Shown: positions 16,326 through 25,512 of the stretch, piece by piece
Numbering within the stretch: the stretch's first letter is position 1
Layout of the letters: every line of letters starts with the position of its first letter
Source: Gallionella sp.
Lineage (GTDB): Bacteria; Pseudomonadota; Gammaproteobacteria; Burkholderiales; Gallionellaceae
Assembly (NCBI GenBank): GCA_024641025.1
Contig: JAHEDW010000018.1
Span: forward strand, 1-40,805
Direction: 5' to 3'
DNA: 40,805 nucleotides
Notes under the pieces: generated by a model
Databases searched by the model: none
What the model was told of the DNA's origin: nothing
Seen by the model: the letters and a program-made list of their open reading frames with translations, nothing else
Position numbers and translations under genes: made by a program

Positions 16326-18524
16326 TCAGACCTCCTTCGAAAGATCGACATTATCAGTTGATACACGCCCGGCAATCTTCTCTCGAACCTGCTTGGCTCC
16401 TGCGGCACTTTCGTCCTTGACTATGATGACTCGCTGTCCAGTCTTGCTGACCTTCACTCGGGTTTCATGCATCGCCAGTTCACCGGTTTCCCTATCGAAA
16501 ACCGTATCTATGATCTTGAATGGGTTCACGCCATATCCCTTGGCATATCTACCCATCGCCTCATGGCCTTGACCGATGGGAATAGAGATCGCATCCGGAT
16601 GAATTCCTGGGAAAAGATAGGCCTGTGTCTTGATCGAACCGACCCGTGAAGTGACTTCTACGATATCACCTTCCACTATCCCAAGCTCTGCAGCCTTCTT
16701 GGGATGGATTTCCATCCACGAATCCCAGACGATGGTGGTCAAAGGATCGGGTGATTCTTGCAGCCAGGGTTGGTTGCTGTTCCGGCCATCACGAAGACTG
16801 ATGTTGACGCTGGGAATCAGTTGCAATGGGAATTGCTCATCTTGCTCCGCCGGAGTCGGCAACTTTAGGCTTGAAACATTGGTACCACCATTCAGCGCAG
16901 TGGTTGTCCCAGCAAGCTTGATGATGCCCTTGGTGAGCGTTTCATTCCAGAACGTATCGTCATCCATCGAGTGACCGCCGAATGCATTCTTATTCTGCAC
17001 AAGTGCCGCACGCAAGTATGCGTAATAGTCCTCGTAATTCTTGTATTCTTCGGGACGACGCTGCTTGATCAAAGCCAACAGGATCTCCCCCATACCACGG
17101 GTATTAGGGTGTAAATTTTCCATCAACGGTTGCAGGATATTGATCTGTGCGCCTTCAGTCATGTACTCGGGAACCTGAGTACCCCAGTCTTCCAAAGCAG
17201 AATCCAGGGGCAGCACAAGATCCGCCTGCAATGCGGTCTCGTCCAGATAATGGGTGAATGCCACCTTGAATTCCGCTTTGGCCATATTATCTTTGAACTT
17301 CATCGCGCCCGGTGCGGTGTATACCGGATTGGCAGCATAGTTGAACAGAACCTTGAAATTACCGGCAGCCAAACCATCATTGAGCGACTTCAGCGCAGCG
17401 GTATTTCCTTTTGCTGGGGCCATTTGCGGGAATGGAACGGTTACTGGCGCCACAATTGTCTTTCCAACATTGCCTAGCACATGGTTCAGCAAATTGATCG
17501 CGGCGGCATTTTGAGAACCATGTGCATATCCTTCCGCAGCACCCCCTGCCAAGACGAGGCTGGGAGATCGCAGTTTCAGGATAGCCGCAATCTTGTCGAT
17601 TTGCCCGGGAGGGACGCCCGTTTCTTTGCTGACACGCACTTTGTCATAGTTCTTCACTGCCGCTGCGATGTCTCCAGTAGCTGTACCCAGCGCATTAATG
17701 ATACCCAGGGCCAATATGCCTTCTGTTCCAGGACGAATAGGAACCCATCGATCTGCGTTGGCACCGGTCAATGTCATTTTCGGTTCCACCTGGATCAATA
17801 CACCGCGCTGTCCATCCGCACCATTGCGGAATTGTGCATATTGTTGTGAGAAATGTACCGGGGATACCCATGCACCGAGAAAATCTGCGCCAAAGGACAA
17901 TACCACCTTGGCCTTGTTGATGTTGTAGCGAGGCATTTCCACGCCGTATGCTTTTTTGTTTGCAGCGCGCACCACCCCCGGTGAAAGCGCTTCGTACACG
18001 AAATGATTCTTACACCCGAAGCTAGACAGGTAATTGCCAAGCAGCACCTTGAGATGGCCACTCACGCCGCCGCTCAGAAAGGCAATCTCTTCCCCGCTCA
18101 CGCCGTCCAACTTTTCAGCGATCAGCGCATAGGCTTTTTCCCAACTGATAGCCTCTCCCTGGTTGCCATTACGCAACAAAGGCTCCCTTACGCGATCAGG
18201 ATTGTAATGATGCTGGACGCCCGCCTGACCCAAGCCACACATCTTGCCGTTATTGATCCCTGAAGCAGGATTGCCTTCCAGCTTCAGAACCCGGCCCTCA
18301 CGTACCTTGCCGTTGATGCTGCAACCGGCATCACATTGAGCGCAAGATGAGTTGTAATACACCCCGATGCCCGGGATCACGAAGTCTGCAGCCTCGACAT
18401 AGGAAACCACGGTCTCCTTGCCATCTTCAATAGAAGTGTTGCCGCAGCCACTAAGCGCAACTGCAGCGCCGCTCCAGCCCATTACCTTCAGAAAATCACG
18501 CCGATCAAAACCACTGTCCATCAT
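16326..18524 (-). CDS. actB1: Alternative complex III large subunit ActB1 (molybdopterin-family fold)
   Basis: The 732-residue product begins with a twin-arginine signal (FDRRDFLKV) followed by LSGC, a lipobox with Cys27; it may be a Tat-exported lipoprotein. The rest has the complex iron-sulfur molybdoenzyme fold. In known ACIII this domain binds no molybdenum. An N-terminal cysteine set (Cys61, 64, 68 and 96: CAQCDAGC...MCGLG) matches the cluster-binding site of formate dehydrogenase-type enzymes, which is worth checking. It sits between actA and actB2 with a three-base gap. The split ActB1/ActB2 layout is a known variant. Confidence 0.93.
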   Translation of the reverse strand: MMDSGFDRRDFLKVMGWSGAAVALSGCGNTSIEDGKETVVSYVEAADFVIPGIGVYYNSSCAQCDAGCSINGKVREGRVLKLEGNPASGINNGKMCGLGQAGVQHHYNPDRVREPLLRNGNQGEAISWEKAYALIAEKLDGVSGEEIAFLSGGVSGHLKVLLGNYLSSFGCKNHFVYEALSPGVVRAANKKAYGVEMPRYNINKAKVVLSFGADFLGAWVSPVHFSQQYAQFRNGADGQRGVLIQVEPKMTLTGANADRWVPIRPGTEGILALGIINALGTATGDIAAAVKNYDKVRVSKETGVPPGQIDKIAAILKLRSPSLVLAGGAAEGYAHGSQNAAAINLLNHVLGNVGKTIVAPVTVPFPQMAPAKGNTAALKSLNDGLAAGNFKVLFNYAANPVYTAPGAMKFKDNMAKAEFKVAFTHYLDETALQADLVLPLDSALEDWGTQVPEYMTEGAQINILQPLMENLHPNTRGMGEILLALIKQRRPEEYKNYEDYYAYLRAALVQNKNAFGGHSMDDDTFWNETLTKGIIKLAGTTTALNGGTNVSSLKLPTPAEQDEQFPLQLIPSVNISLRDGRNSNQPWLQESPDPLTTIVWDSWMEIHPKKAAELGIVEGDIVEVTSRVGSIKTQAYLFPGIHPDAISIPIGQGHEAMGRYAKGYGVNPFKIIDTVFDRETGELAMHETRVKVSKTGQRVIIVKDESAAGAKQVREKIAGRVSTDNVDLSKEV

Positions 18525-18563
18525 CGAAACCTCTCTGGAAAATTCTTATATAGCTACGCCTTC

Positions 18564-19244
18564 TCACTTGTGGCATTGCCAGCAATCGTTGGGGCCCTTT
18601 GCCTTGAGCACATCGGTCGAGCCATCAGTCGCCTCAGGCTTATAGAAGGTGTACCAGTAAGCCTGACTGCCGATCTGTGTGCCGCCTTCAGCCACCACTG
18701 CATGATCTTTCTGGTGGCAACTTGCACACCAACCCATGGACAAGGCCTTGCTGCGTCGAGCGACGGTCATTTCTTTCACGTCACCGTGGCAATAGCCACA
18801 GACCTCCTGGAATGGACGATTCTGCTGTTCGACGAATCGCTTGATGTGGCGCTCGTGGTTAAAACGGACGAAATCAGGAAGATCATGCACTTTCTTCCAG
18901 GGAACTGCCTTCTTGGCATCCCAGTATTCGAAAAGCTTTTTGATGCGTGGGGCTTCACGTACTGATTCGATACCCTGATGGCAACCAATGCATTTCTGCA
19001 GAGGAGGTATACCAGCTACCGCACTTCTCCTTGCGTAGGTATGACAATACATGCAATTGATTTCCATGCCGCCCTTGCCAGCATCGCCAGCATGGCGATT
19101 ATGGGGGAACTCGATGGGTTGCTCTACGAGAGGACCTAAACTATCCTCAGTCATTTGAGTGGTCTGCAGGGACTCAGCTGCATAAACACTGACAGCAGCA
19201 AATAATCCCGTCAGTAAGACGGATATTCGTAAGAAACGGTGCAT
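18564..19244 (-). CDS. actA: Alternative complex III pentaheme cytochrome c ActA
   Basis: The 226-residue product has a Sec signal peptide or anchor (MHRFLRISVLLTGLFAAVSVYA) and five CxxCH sites: CMYCH, CIGCH, CGYCH, CASCH and CWQCH. This is the count expected for ActA. Extra histidines (FPHNRHAGD, FNHERHIKRF) are typical distal haem ligands. ActA takes electrons within the complex in the periplasm. It is the first gene of the operon. I chose ATG 19244 behind GGGGGAG; the frame opens at 19298, but the extra residues would precede the signal peptide. Confidence 0.94.
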   Translation of the reverse strand: MHRFLRISVLLTGLFAAVSVYAAESLQTTQMTEDSLGPLVEQPIEFPHNRHAGDAGKGGMEINCMYCHTYARRSAVAGIPPLQKCIGCHQGIESVREAPRIKKLFEYWDAKKAVPWKKVHDLPDFVRFNHERHIKRFVEQQNRPFQEVCGYCHGDVKEMTVARRSKALSMGWCASCHQKDHAVVAEGGTQIGSQAYWYTFYKPEATDGSTDVLKAKGPNDCWQCHK

Positions 19245-19549
19245 CGTTAGGACTCCCCCCGGCAAACAAACGATCCCATGCCGGATTTTCACAGGCATGA
19301 TTGAACAGGTAAAACGGATTATTTTAATGCGGTGTGTCGCTATAATAATTATTATTTAGCTACTGATTTAACTTCCGTCTGAACAAGCACGGTGCGACGA
19401 CACGGACGAATAATGTCTAGTCTGAAAAATAAAGTCAACACTGTTTATCATGTCATAGCCTAAAGCCCCAGGAAAAAGTTATATGCCGCATAGAATTACA
19501 GAAATTGCTTATATGCACTTTATAAACTTGTACATCGATATCTGACACC
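19245..19549. other. Intergenic region upstream of the ACIII operon
   Basis: About 305 bases between actA (minus) and the divergent orphan gene (plus). It holds the putative act promoter (19410-19438) and a 14-base AT palindrome (ATAATAATTATTAT, 19342-19355) that would lie in the act leader. No small gene was seen. Confidence 0.5.
19410..19438 (-). promoter_or_regulatory. Putative sigma-70 promoter of the ACIII operon
   Basis: On the minus strand TTGACT (-35, 5/6 match) and CATTAT (-10, 4/6 match) are spaced by 17 bases. Transcription would begin near 19403, leaving a leader of about 160 bases before actA. This is a pattern match only. Confidence 0.4.
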
Positions 19550-20203
19550 ATGAATGAAGAGCAGGACGTACTGAATTTCTTTGCAAATGAGGAAAATTTG
19601 CCACTGGCTTTATCAGTTGCGGAGCAGGTGGATAACCTTCGCCGAGAAATGAACAACCGACTTTGGCGAGATTTACAACATCGCATCGATGTATTGGTCC
19701 GAGAAAATAATCTTGCATGGCAAGTCGATCTAACAGAGGATAGGAATTCACCGGATGTTCTAGTCGGCCTGCATTGTAATATCCGTCCTGAACAAGGTAT
19801 CTATCTCCGCCCCATGGCGGAACAACAATATCTCGGTCGTGAGTGGCGTATCTATTATGGCCTGATGTGGAGTTCCACGCCCTCTCCTGAGCATTTAGGT
19901 TTGTCAACAGTGACCAACCTGAAGGAATCGCTGCTACATGTTGGCTTCAGCAATAACTCTAGTTTCCTTGCCTGGCAATGGAGTCCATACCACCCTGGTC
20001 GCAGGGAATTTCTGCTGCGTTACACCAGTAAACCAGAGACAATTTTGGGAGAGATGGGAAGTTACTTTGAGAAATTGCTGATAGCGCATGGCAACGCGAT
20101 CCTCGAAGCCAATCTGGCACTGCGATCTGCACCACGCAGCATGCCGATTTCGCTAACACATCTACAAAGCAAGCTTAGCAGTGCGCAAAAAGGTCAAATA
20201 TGA
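19550..20203 (+). CDS. Orphan protein, 217 residues, unknown
   Basis: The frame starts at ATG 19550 and codes a soluble protein without signal peptide or membrane helix. An N-terminal helix-rich part (LPLALSVAEQVDNLRREMNNRLWRDLQHRIDVL) is followed by a mixed part with many Trp and Tyr residues (REWRIYYGLMWSS, FLAWQWSPYHPGRREFLLRY). The helical N-terminus and W-rich body recall the C-terminal region of some PD-(D/E)XK-type nuclease-family proteins, but I see no nuclease motif, so this is weak. It faces right between the ACIII operon and nif3, breaking the otherwise conserved gene order, and may be an insertion. Confidence 0.6.
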   Translation: MNEEQDVLNFFANEENLPLALSVAEQVDNLRREMNNRLWRDLQHRIDVLVRENNLAWQVDLTEDRNSPDVLVGLHCNIRPEQGIYLRPMAEQQYLGREWRIYYGLMWSSTPSPEHLGLSTVTNLKESLLHVGFSNNSSFLAWQWSPYHPGRREFLLRYTSKPETILGEMGSYFEKLLIAHGNAILEANLALRSAPRSMPISLTHLQSKLSSAQKGQI

Positions 20204-20311
20204 TTGCGGGCACAATCAAGTAAGCCTTGGGCATAACGAATCACCAAAAAAATCCCGTGGATCCTAAGCCATCTTGCCATCCCCAAATTGAATGTGGCTT
20301 TTGCAAGATCC

Positions 20312-21058
20312 CTAAACCGGGTTGTCCTGATCAAAAAAGCGATGCTTCAAACCGAATCGCGTTGCAAGATGCTCACCTAGGGCCTGGATACCGAAACGCT
20401 CGGTTGCATGGTGACCGGCGGCAATGAATGCTACCCCGGTTTCATTGGACAAGTGATAACACTGCTCCGAGATTTCCCCTGTGATATATGCATCCACTCC
20501 CTGTTGAATCGCTGCCTCGAAGTAACCTTGAGCGCCACCGCTACACCATGCGACCTTGCTGATTTTTTTGTCTCTCTCACCGATAACTTGTGGCATACGC
20601 TCCAATTCATGTTCAATCTGCAAAGAAAATTGCCCGAGGCTAAGTGGCCGCTCTAACGAACCGATGCAAGCGAGATCTTGCTCTCCGAACCTGCCTTGCT
20701 CTACCAGACCAAGTAATTTGCCGAGTTGGGCGTTGTTTCCCAGTTCGGCATGCGCATCGAGGGGCAAGTGATATGCCAACAGGCTTATATCGCTAAGCAA
20801 CAACCGTGCGATGCGATTTTTTCTGACGCCTACTATGGTTGAATCCTCGTTCCGCCAGAAATAGCCATGGTGCACCAGAATCGCGTCAGCACCCCATTCG
20901 ATCGCCTCATCCAGCACCTGCCTGGAAGCAGTCACCCCGGTAGCGATACGCTGAACTTCGGAGCGTCCCTCCACTTGCAACCCGTTCGGACAATAGTCCT
21001 TGAACATCCCGGTTTGCAGCAGGCTTGCGTTATAATCACACAACTGATCTAGCAGCAT
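20312..21058 (-). CDS. Nif3-like dinuclear metal-centre protein (YbgI)
   Basis: The 248-residue product matches the Nif3/YbgI family (GTP cyclohydrolase I type 2 homologue). The metal-binding histidines are visible in ADAILVHHGYFW near residue 60 and AFIAAGHHATERFG near the end, with the PNGLQVEG and ITGEISEQ family motifs between. The fold binds two metal ions; the function is unknown, though some members act on nucleotide or cofactor breakdown. In betaproteobacteria it commonly sits between the DegS-like protease and petA. It is divergent from the protease gene, 40 bases apart. Confidence 0.88.
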   Translation of the reverse strand: MLLDQLCDYNASLLQTGMFKDYCPNGLQVEGRSEVQRIATGVTASRQVLDEAIEWGADAILVHHGYFWRNEDSTIVGVRKNRIARLLLSDISLLAYHLPLDAHAELGNNAQLGKLLGLVEQGRFGEQDLACIGSLERPLSLGQFSLQIEHELERMPQVIGERDKKISKVAWCSGGAQGYFEAAIQQGVDAYITGEISEQCYHLSNETGVAFIAAGHHATERFGIQALGEHLATRFGLKHRFFDQDNPV

Positions 21059-21098
21059 TTGTTACCCTAATTCTTGAAACGAACGGATTCATCATACC

Positions 21099-22253
21099 AT
21101 GCGTAAACACTGGCTCTTGTTCACCCAGACAGTCACGATCGCGCTCGCGCTGCTTTTCATCATCCATACACTCAAGCCTGAGCTGCTTCCGAATGCCGCT
21201 CGAAGTGGGGTAGTAACTCTTTACGAAAGCGCACTGACCGATGGCGCCGGCAAACCCACCGAAACAAGCTTGAGCGTAGCTGCGAAAAAGGCCATGCCCG
21301 CCGTGGTGAACATCTTCACCAGCACCATCATCAGGTCGCCCGCAAATCCTTTCCTGGATGACCCGCGGTTTCGTTTCTTCTTTGGCGACCCGGGTGATGA
21401 TGTGCCACAAAACAATTCCAGCCTGGGTTCAGGCGTGATCGTCAGCTCAGATGGCTACATCCTGACCAACCATCATGTAGTTGAATCAGCCGACCAGATC
21501 GAAGTCGCCCTGGCGGATGGCCGGAAGGCCAAGGCGCATGTCATCGGTTCCGATCCGGAGACCGATGTCGCTGTTATCAAGATCGATTTGCCAGGTATGC
21601 TTCCTGCAATCACTTTCGGCCATCCTGATCAAGCTCAGGTAGGAGACATGGTACTCGCCATCGGCAACCCGTTCGGAGTAGGCCAGACAGTTACAATGGG
21701 CATCATCAGCGCACTCAAACGGGATCATTTGGGATTGAACACCTTTGAGAGCTTCATCCAGACTGATGCAGCGATTAATCCGGGAAATTCAGGCGGTGCT
21801 TTAGTGGACACCAACGGCAGCCTGATCGGCATCAATAGTGCCATCTATTCACCAAATGGTGGTTCGCTCGGCATTGGCTTCGCTATTCCTGCCAATACTG
21901 CAAAGGGCACGATGGAACAGATCATCAAACAAGGATCGGTGACACGTGGCTGGATTGGTGCGGCAGTGCAGGAACTCACCCCGGAGCTGGCTGAATCCTT
22001 CAAGCTCGGTGACATCAAAGGTGTCCTGATCACAGAAACAATCCGCAATAGTCCGGCTGAAAATGCAGGGGTCAGGAGAGGCGACATTCTTGTTGCAATA
22101 GACGGACAACCGATCGAAAGTTGGAGTGCCATGTTGGAAACAGTTGCCAATTTACCTCCAGGAAAGATCGTCCTGGTCAAACTGATGCGAGACGGCGATG
22201 AAATCAACCTTAAGCTGAAGATAGGCAAGCGGCCAAAACCCAGGACTCGTTGA
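21099..22253 (+). CDS. DegS/HtrA-like periplasmic serine protease
   Basis: The 384-residue product has an N-terminal membrane anchor (residues about 5-25), a trypsin-like protease domain and one C-terminal PDZ domain (about 285-375). Catalytic residues: His126 in LTNHHVV, Asp156 in TDVAVIKID, and Ser231 in NPGNSGGAL. One PDZ domain plus an anchor is the DegS layout rather than DegP. It cleaves misfolded or signalling substrates in the periplasm; DegS-type enzymes start the sigma-E response. It ends three bases before the convergent tatC stop. The start is ATG 21099. Confidence 0.9.
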   Translation: MRKHWLLFTQTVTIALALLFIIHTLKPELLPNAARSGVVTLYESALTDGAGKPTETSLSVAAKKAMPAVVNIFTSTIIRSPANPFLDDPRFRFFFGDPGDDVPQNNSSLGSGVIVSSDGYILTNHHVVESADQIEVALADGRKAKAHVIGSDPETDVAVIKIDLPGMLPAITFGHPDQAQVGDMVLAIGNPFGVGQTVTMGIISALKRDHLGLNTFESFIQTDAAINPGNSGGALVDTNGSLIGINSAIYSPNGGSLGIGFAIPANTAKGTMEQIIKQGSVTRGWIGAAVQELTPELAESFKLGDIKGVLITETIRNSPAENAGVRRGDILVAIDGQPIESWSAMLETVANLPPGKIVLVKLMRDGDEINLKLKIGKRPKPRTR

Positions 22254-22256
22254 CCA

Positions 22257-22994
22257 CTACAGGGATTCGGTCTGCCTCGGCTTACCCTTGCCCACCCACG
22301 AGGAGACTACGATACCTGTCTCATAAAGCAACCACAAAGGAATTGCCAGCATAAGCTGTGATACCACGTCCGGCGGAGTAAAAATGGCCCCGACCACAAA
22401 TGCGCCCACCACAACATAAGGCCGGACTTCACGAAGTTTCTCAACCGTTACAAAGCCCATCCTAACGAGCACAACCACCGCCACCGGCACCTGAAAGGTA
22501 ATGCCGAAAGCCATGAACATCGCAAGCACAAAGCTCAGGTACTTGTCGATATCGGTCATCACAGCGACGCCTGCCGGCGCGGAAGCTGTGATGAAACCGA
22601 ACACAACGGGAAATACGATGAAATAGGCGAACGCCATGCCACAGAAAAATAAGATCGTACTCACGACAATCAATGGCCATACCAACCGCTTCTCATGGGC
22701 ATACAAACCTGGAGCTACAAATCGCCATATCTGGTAGAGAATATACGGCAATGCAATCAGGAACGCGGCCATCAATGCCACCTTGAGCGGCACAAAGAAC
22801 GGTGTTGTGACATCGGTTGCAATCATCTGCCCACCCTTTGGCAGCTTCGCCAGCATGGGTTGCGCCATTAGCGCATAAAGATCTGAAGCCCAAGGAAACA
22901 GGCACACGAACACCAGCAGCAAGGCAATTGCTGAATGCAGCAAGCGGGTGCGCAATTCGATCAAGTGCGCGATGAAACTTGCGCTAGTGTTCAT
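22257..22994 (-). CDS. tatC: Sec-independent (Tat) translocase subunit TatC
   Basis: The 245-residue product has six membrane helices and the TatC start SFIAHLIELRTRLLHS, which forms the twin-arginine recognition site, plus FVAPGLYAHEKR and the VVGAFVVGAIFTPPDVVSQ segment. With TatA and TatB it exports folded proteins across the inner membrane; ActB1 in this window is a likely client. The start overlaps tatB by four bases. It converges with the protease gene with a three-base gap. Confidence 0.96.
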   Translation of the reverse strand: MNTSASFIAHLIELRTRLLHSAIALLLVFVCLFPWASDLYALMAQPMLAKLPKGGQMIATDVTTPFFVPLKVALMAAFLIALPYILYQIWRFVAPGLYAHEKRLVWPLIVVSTILFFCGMAFAYFIVFPVVFGFITASAPAGVAVMTDIDKYLSFVLAMFMAFGITFQVPVAVVVLVRMGFVTVEKLREVRPYVVVGAFVVGAIFTPPDVVSQLMLAIPLWLLYETGIVVSSWVGKGKPRQTESL

Positions 22995-23383
22995 TCGGAA
23001 TTCTTAGAAGTAGATACTGGTTGGCCTGCGACAGGTTGTGACGGCAGTTGCGATGATGTACTGGCTGGAGGTTTATCCTTTTGCGACGACAAGTTTGCAA
23101 CAGTATCATTGATTTCTTGCACATGCTGATCAGCAGTTCTTGACGCCTCCTGAAAGGATTTCTCCACCTCATCGGCCTCTGCTTGAACTTTTTGTTGCAA
23201 TTGACGAAACTCTTCCACTGCCATGTCGCGCTCGATGTCCGCCTTGACTCCATTGACATAACGTTGCGCGCGGCCCCATAAATGACCCAATGTACGGGCC
23301 ACTTTTGGAAGGCGCTCCGGCCCGATCACGATGAGTGCGGCCACCATGATTACCATCAGTTCCGCGAAGCTGAAGTCGAACAT
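22991..23383 (-). CDS. tatB: Tat translocase subunit TatB
   Basis: The 130-residue product has the TatB N-terminus MFDFSFAELMVIMVAALIVIGPERLPKVARTLG: a short membrane helix, the GPERLP hinge and an amphipathic helix. A long, charged coiled-coil-like tail rich in Glu, Lys and Gln follows, with a Ser/Pro-rich end. TatB works with TatC in signal-peptide recognition. It lies between tatA and tatC. Confidence 0.95.
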   Translation of the reverse strand: MFDFSFAELMVIMVAALIVIGPERLPKVARTLGHLWGRAQRYVNGVKADIERDMAVEEFRQLQQKVQAEADEVEKSFQEASRTADQHVQEINDTVANLSSQKDKPPASTSSQLPSQPVAGQPVSTSKNSE

Positions 23384-23447
23384 AATCTAGAGCAACTCAT
23401 TCCGGAATATCAAATAGTAACGCGGGCGAAGCATATGGATGAACACT

Positions 23448-23666
23448 TCACGCTTTGGTGTGATTCTTCTCTTTCACTTCACCTTCAATAGTACGGCCGT
23501 CATCTTCAATCTGTTTCGCTGCCTCATCTTCGCTACGCATCCCTTCCTTGAAGCCCTTGACTGCCCCACCGAGGTCTTGTCCGATGTTGCGCAATTTTTT
23601 AGTACCGAAAATGAGCACGACAACCAACAATACGATCAACCAATGCCAGATACTTAATGAACCCAT
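23448..23666 (-). CDS. tatA: Tat translocase pore subunit TatA
   Basis: The 72-residue product has the TatA pattern: a membrane helix ([15 protein letters not shown]), the FGTKKL hinge, then an amphipathic helix ([18 protein letters not shown]) and a charged tail. TatA forms the transport channel. It is followed by tatB on the same strand after a 64-base gap and preceded by hinT. Confidence 0.95.
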   Translation of the reverse strand: MGSLSIWHWLIVLLVVVLIFGTKKLRNIGQDLGGAVKGFKEGMRSEDEAAKQIEDDGRTIEGEVKEKNHTKA

Positions 23667-23682
23667 GTTCTTCTCCTATGAA

Positions 23683-24036
23683 TTAGCTACGCCTCACCAT
23701 CGGCGGAATGTTGCCGCCACCAATGATGTGGATGTGCAAATGAAATATTTCCTGCCCTCCACCCTTGCCGGTGTTGATCACGGTACGAAAGCCATTTTCC
23801 AAACCTTGTTCACTTGCCAATCTCGGTGCCAGCAACATCATCTTGCTTAACAAAGCAGCATGTTCGCTTCCAGCCTGTGACAATGAATCTAGATGACATT
23901 TCGGTATCACCATGAAGTGTACAGGCGCGACCGGATTGATGTCGTGAAATGCCAACACTTCATCATCCTCGTAAACCTTGCGGCATGGAATTTCACCGCG
24001 CGATATCTTGCAAAACAAACATTCATCCATAATCAA
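23683..24036 (-). CDS. hinT: HIT-family nucleotide phosphoramidase HinT
   Basis: The 117-residue product matches the HinT branch of the histidine-triad family: [41 protein letters not shown] and the catalytic triad [10 protein letters not shown] near the end. It hydrolyses adenosine phosphoramidates and aminoacyl-adenylates. The start overlaps hisE by four bases. Its place between hisE and tatA is common in betaproteobacteria. The frame opens MIMDE; the second Met could also be the start. Confidence 0.94.
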   Translation of the reverse strand: MIMDECLFCKISRGEIPCRKVYEDDEVLAFHDINPVAPVHFMVIPKCHLDSLSQAGSEHAALLSKMMLLAPRLASEQGLENGFRTVINTGKGGGQEIFHLHIHIIGGGNIPPMVRRS

Positions 24037-24356
24037 TCCTTCGACCTGCTTTCCTTTTCAGCGATTCCTGAAAGTCCCTCGCGCCGCGCCAACTCTCCCA
24101 ATACATCATGCGCGCTCAAACCTTGATGTGCCAGCAAAATCATGCAATGGAACCACAGGTCAGCAGTTTCATAAACCAGATTTGATTTATCACCTGCCTT
24201 ACTCGCCAATATTACCTCCGTCGCCTCTTCCCCGATTTTTTTCAGGATGGCATCCTCGCCCTTGTTAAAGAGCCTGGCGACATAAGAGTTTTCTGGAGAT
24301 GCATTTTTGCGCATTTCCAGCATTTCCGTCAGTCGTTGTAAAATATCAGGGTTCAT
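24033..24356 (-). CDS. hisE: Phosphoribosyl-ATP pyrophosphatase
   Basis: The 107-residue product has the MazG-like helical fold: [32 protein letters not shown] and [16 protein letters not shown], containing the acidic metal-binding EExxE and ExxD groups. It removes pyrophosphate from phosphoribosyl-ATP in the second histidine step. It is a separate gene, not fused to hisI. Both ends overlap neighbours by four bases. Confidence 0.96.
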   Translation of the reverse strand: MNPDILQRLTEMLEMRKNASPENSYVARLFNKGEDAILKKIGEEATEVILASKAGDKSNLVYETADLWFHCMILLAHQGLSAHDVLGELARREGLSGIAEKESRSKD

Positions 24357-24757
24357 TTTCCTCCGGGCTCCTTCTTATAAATTTCCCCTGGAGATTTCAG
24401 CACCGGGTCCACTTCCTTCCAGCAACCGCTTTCCAAACGGCTATAGAAACAACTCTCACGGCCAGTGTGACAGGCGATACCACCTAATTGCTCGATTTTC
24501 AGAAGGATCACATCGCCGTCACAATCGAGGAGTATCTCCTTTATTTTTTGGTAGTGACCGGACTCTTCCCCCTTGTGCCACAGTTTCTTCCGCGAACGAG
24601 ACCAATACACTGCTTCGTTGGTTTGCCAGGTCAACTTTAGCGCCTCGCGATCCATCCAAGCTACCATCAGGACCCTCCCGGTAACCGCATCCTGAGCTAT
24701 GGCTGGAACCAAACCTTCTTCGGACCAGTTTACCTTGTTCAACCAGATGTCGCTCAT
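24353..24757 (-). CDS. hisI: Phosphoribosyl-AMP cyclohydrolase
   Basis: The 134-residue product shows the HisI core: [40 protein letters not shown] and the zinc-binding cysteines in DCDGD and [11 protein letters not shown]. It opens the purine ring of phosphoribosyl-AMP. It overlaps hisF and hisE by four bases each, so translation is probably coupled. Confidence 0.96.
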   Translation of the reverse strand: MSDIWLNKVNWSEEGLVPAIAQDAVTGRVLMVAWMDREALKLTWQTNEAVYWSRSRKKLWHKGEESGHYQKIKEILLDCDGDVILLKIEQLGGIACHTGRESCFYSRLESGCWKEVDPVLKSPGEIYKKEPGGK

Positions 24758-25512
24758 AACCGGACCTCGATACCCTGCGCCGCCATGAATTGTTTGGCCT
24801 GAAGCACTGTATATTCGCCAAAGTGGAATATGCTCGCCGCCAGCACCGCGTCAGCACCGCCCTTCTTAACTCCATCAGCAAGATGCTGGAGATTACCTAC
24901 ACCACCGCTGGCGATCACAGGAATTTCAAGGGCATCTGTCACTGCACGGGTCAGCGCAAGATCGAATCCGTTCTTCTGTCCATCCCTGTCCATGCTAGTC
25001 AGAAGTATTTCACCCGCACCCAGGCTTTGCACCCTTTTCGCCCAAGCTATTGCATCCAGGCCTGTCGTCTTGCGTCCGCCATGGGTGTAGACTTCCCAAC
25101 GCCCATCTGCAACCTGCTTGGCATCTATCGCCACCACGATGCACTGGGAACCATAGCGACCCGCAGCATCCTCGACCAGTTGTGGATTCAGCACTGCAGA
25201 AGTGTTGATGCTGACCTTGTCAGCACCGGCATTTAACAAATTCCGTACGTCACCCACTTCACGCACTCCCCCACCCACCGTCAACGGAATGAATACTTGG
25301 GATGCGACTTGCTCGATAATGCGGAAAATTATTCCCCTATCATCGGAACTTGCCGTTATATCGAGAAATGTAAGCTCGTCAGCACCCTGATCGTCATAGC
25401 GGCGTGCAATTTCAACCGGGTCTCCAGCATCGCGTAATTCGACAAAACTTACGCCCTTTACCACGCGACCGGCAGTTACGTCCAAACAGGGAATGATGCG
25501 TTTGGCTAGCAT
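24754..25512 (-). CDS. hisF: Imidazole glycerol phosphate synthase, cyclase subunit
   Basis: The 252-residue TIM barrel starts [20 protein letters not shown], with the catalytic Asp11 in CLDV. The second catalytic aspartate is in VVAIDAK. Phosphate-binding ends VGGGV and ASGGVG are seen. With HisH it makes imidazole glycerol phosphate and AICAR. A 157-base gap separates it from hisA, which is unusual in this otherwise tight operon; I see no convincing gene there. Confidence 0.97.
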   Translation of the reverse strand: MLAKRIIPCLDVTAGRVVKGVSFVELRDAGDPVEIARRYDDQGADELTFLDITASSDDRGIIFRIIEQVASQVFIPLTVGGGVREVGDVRNLLNAGADKVSINTSAVLNPQLVEDAAGRYGSQCIVVAIDAKQVADGRWEVYTHGGRKTTGLDAIAWAKRVQSLGAGEILLTSMDRDGQKNGFDLALTRAVTDALEIPVIASGGVGNLQHLADGVKKGGADAVLAASIFHFGEYTVLQAKQFMAAQGIEVRL

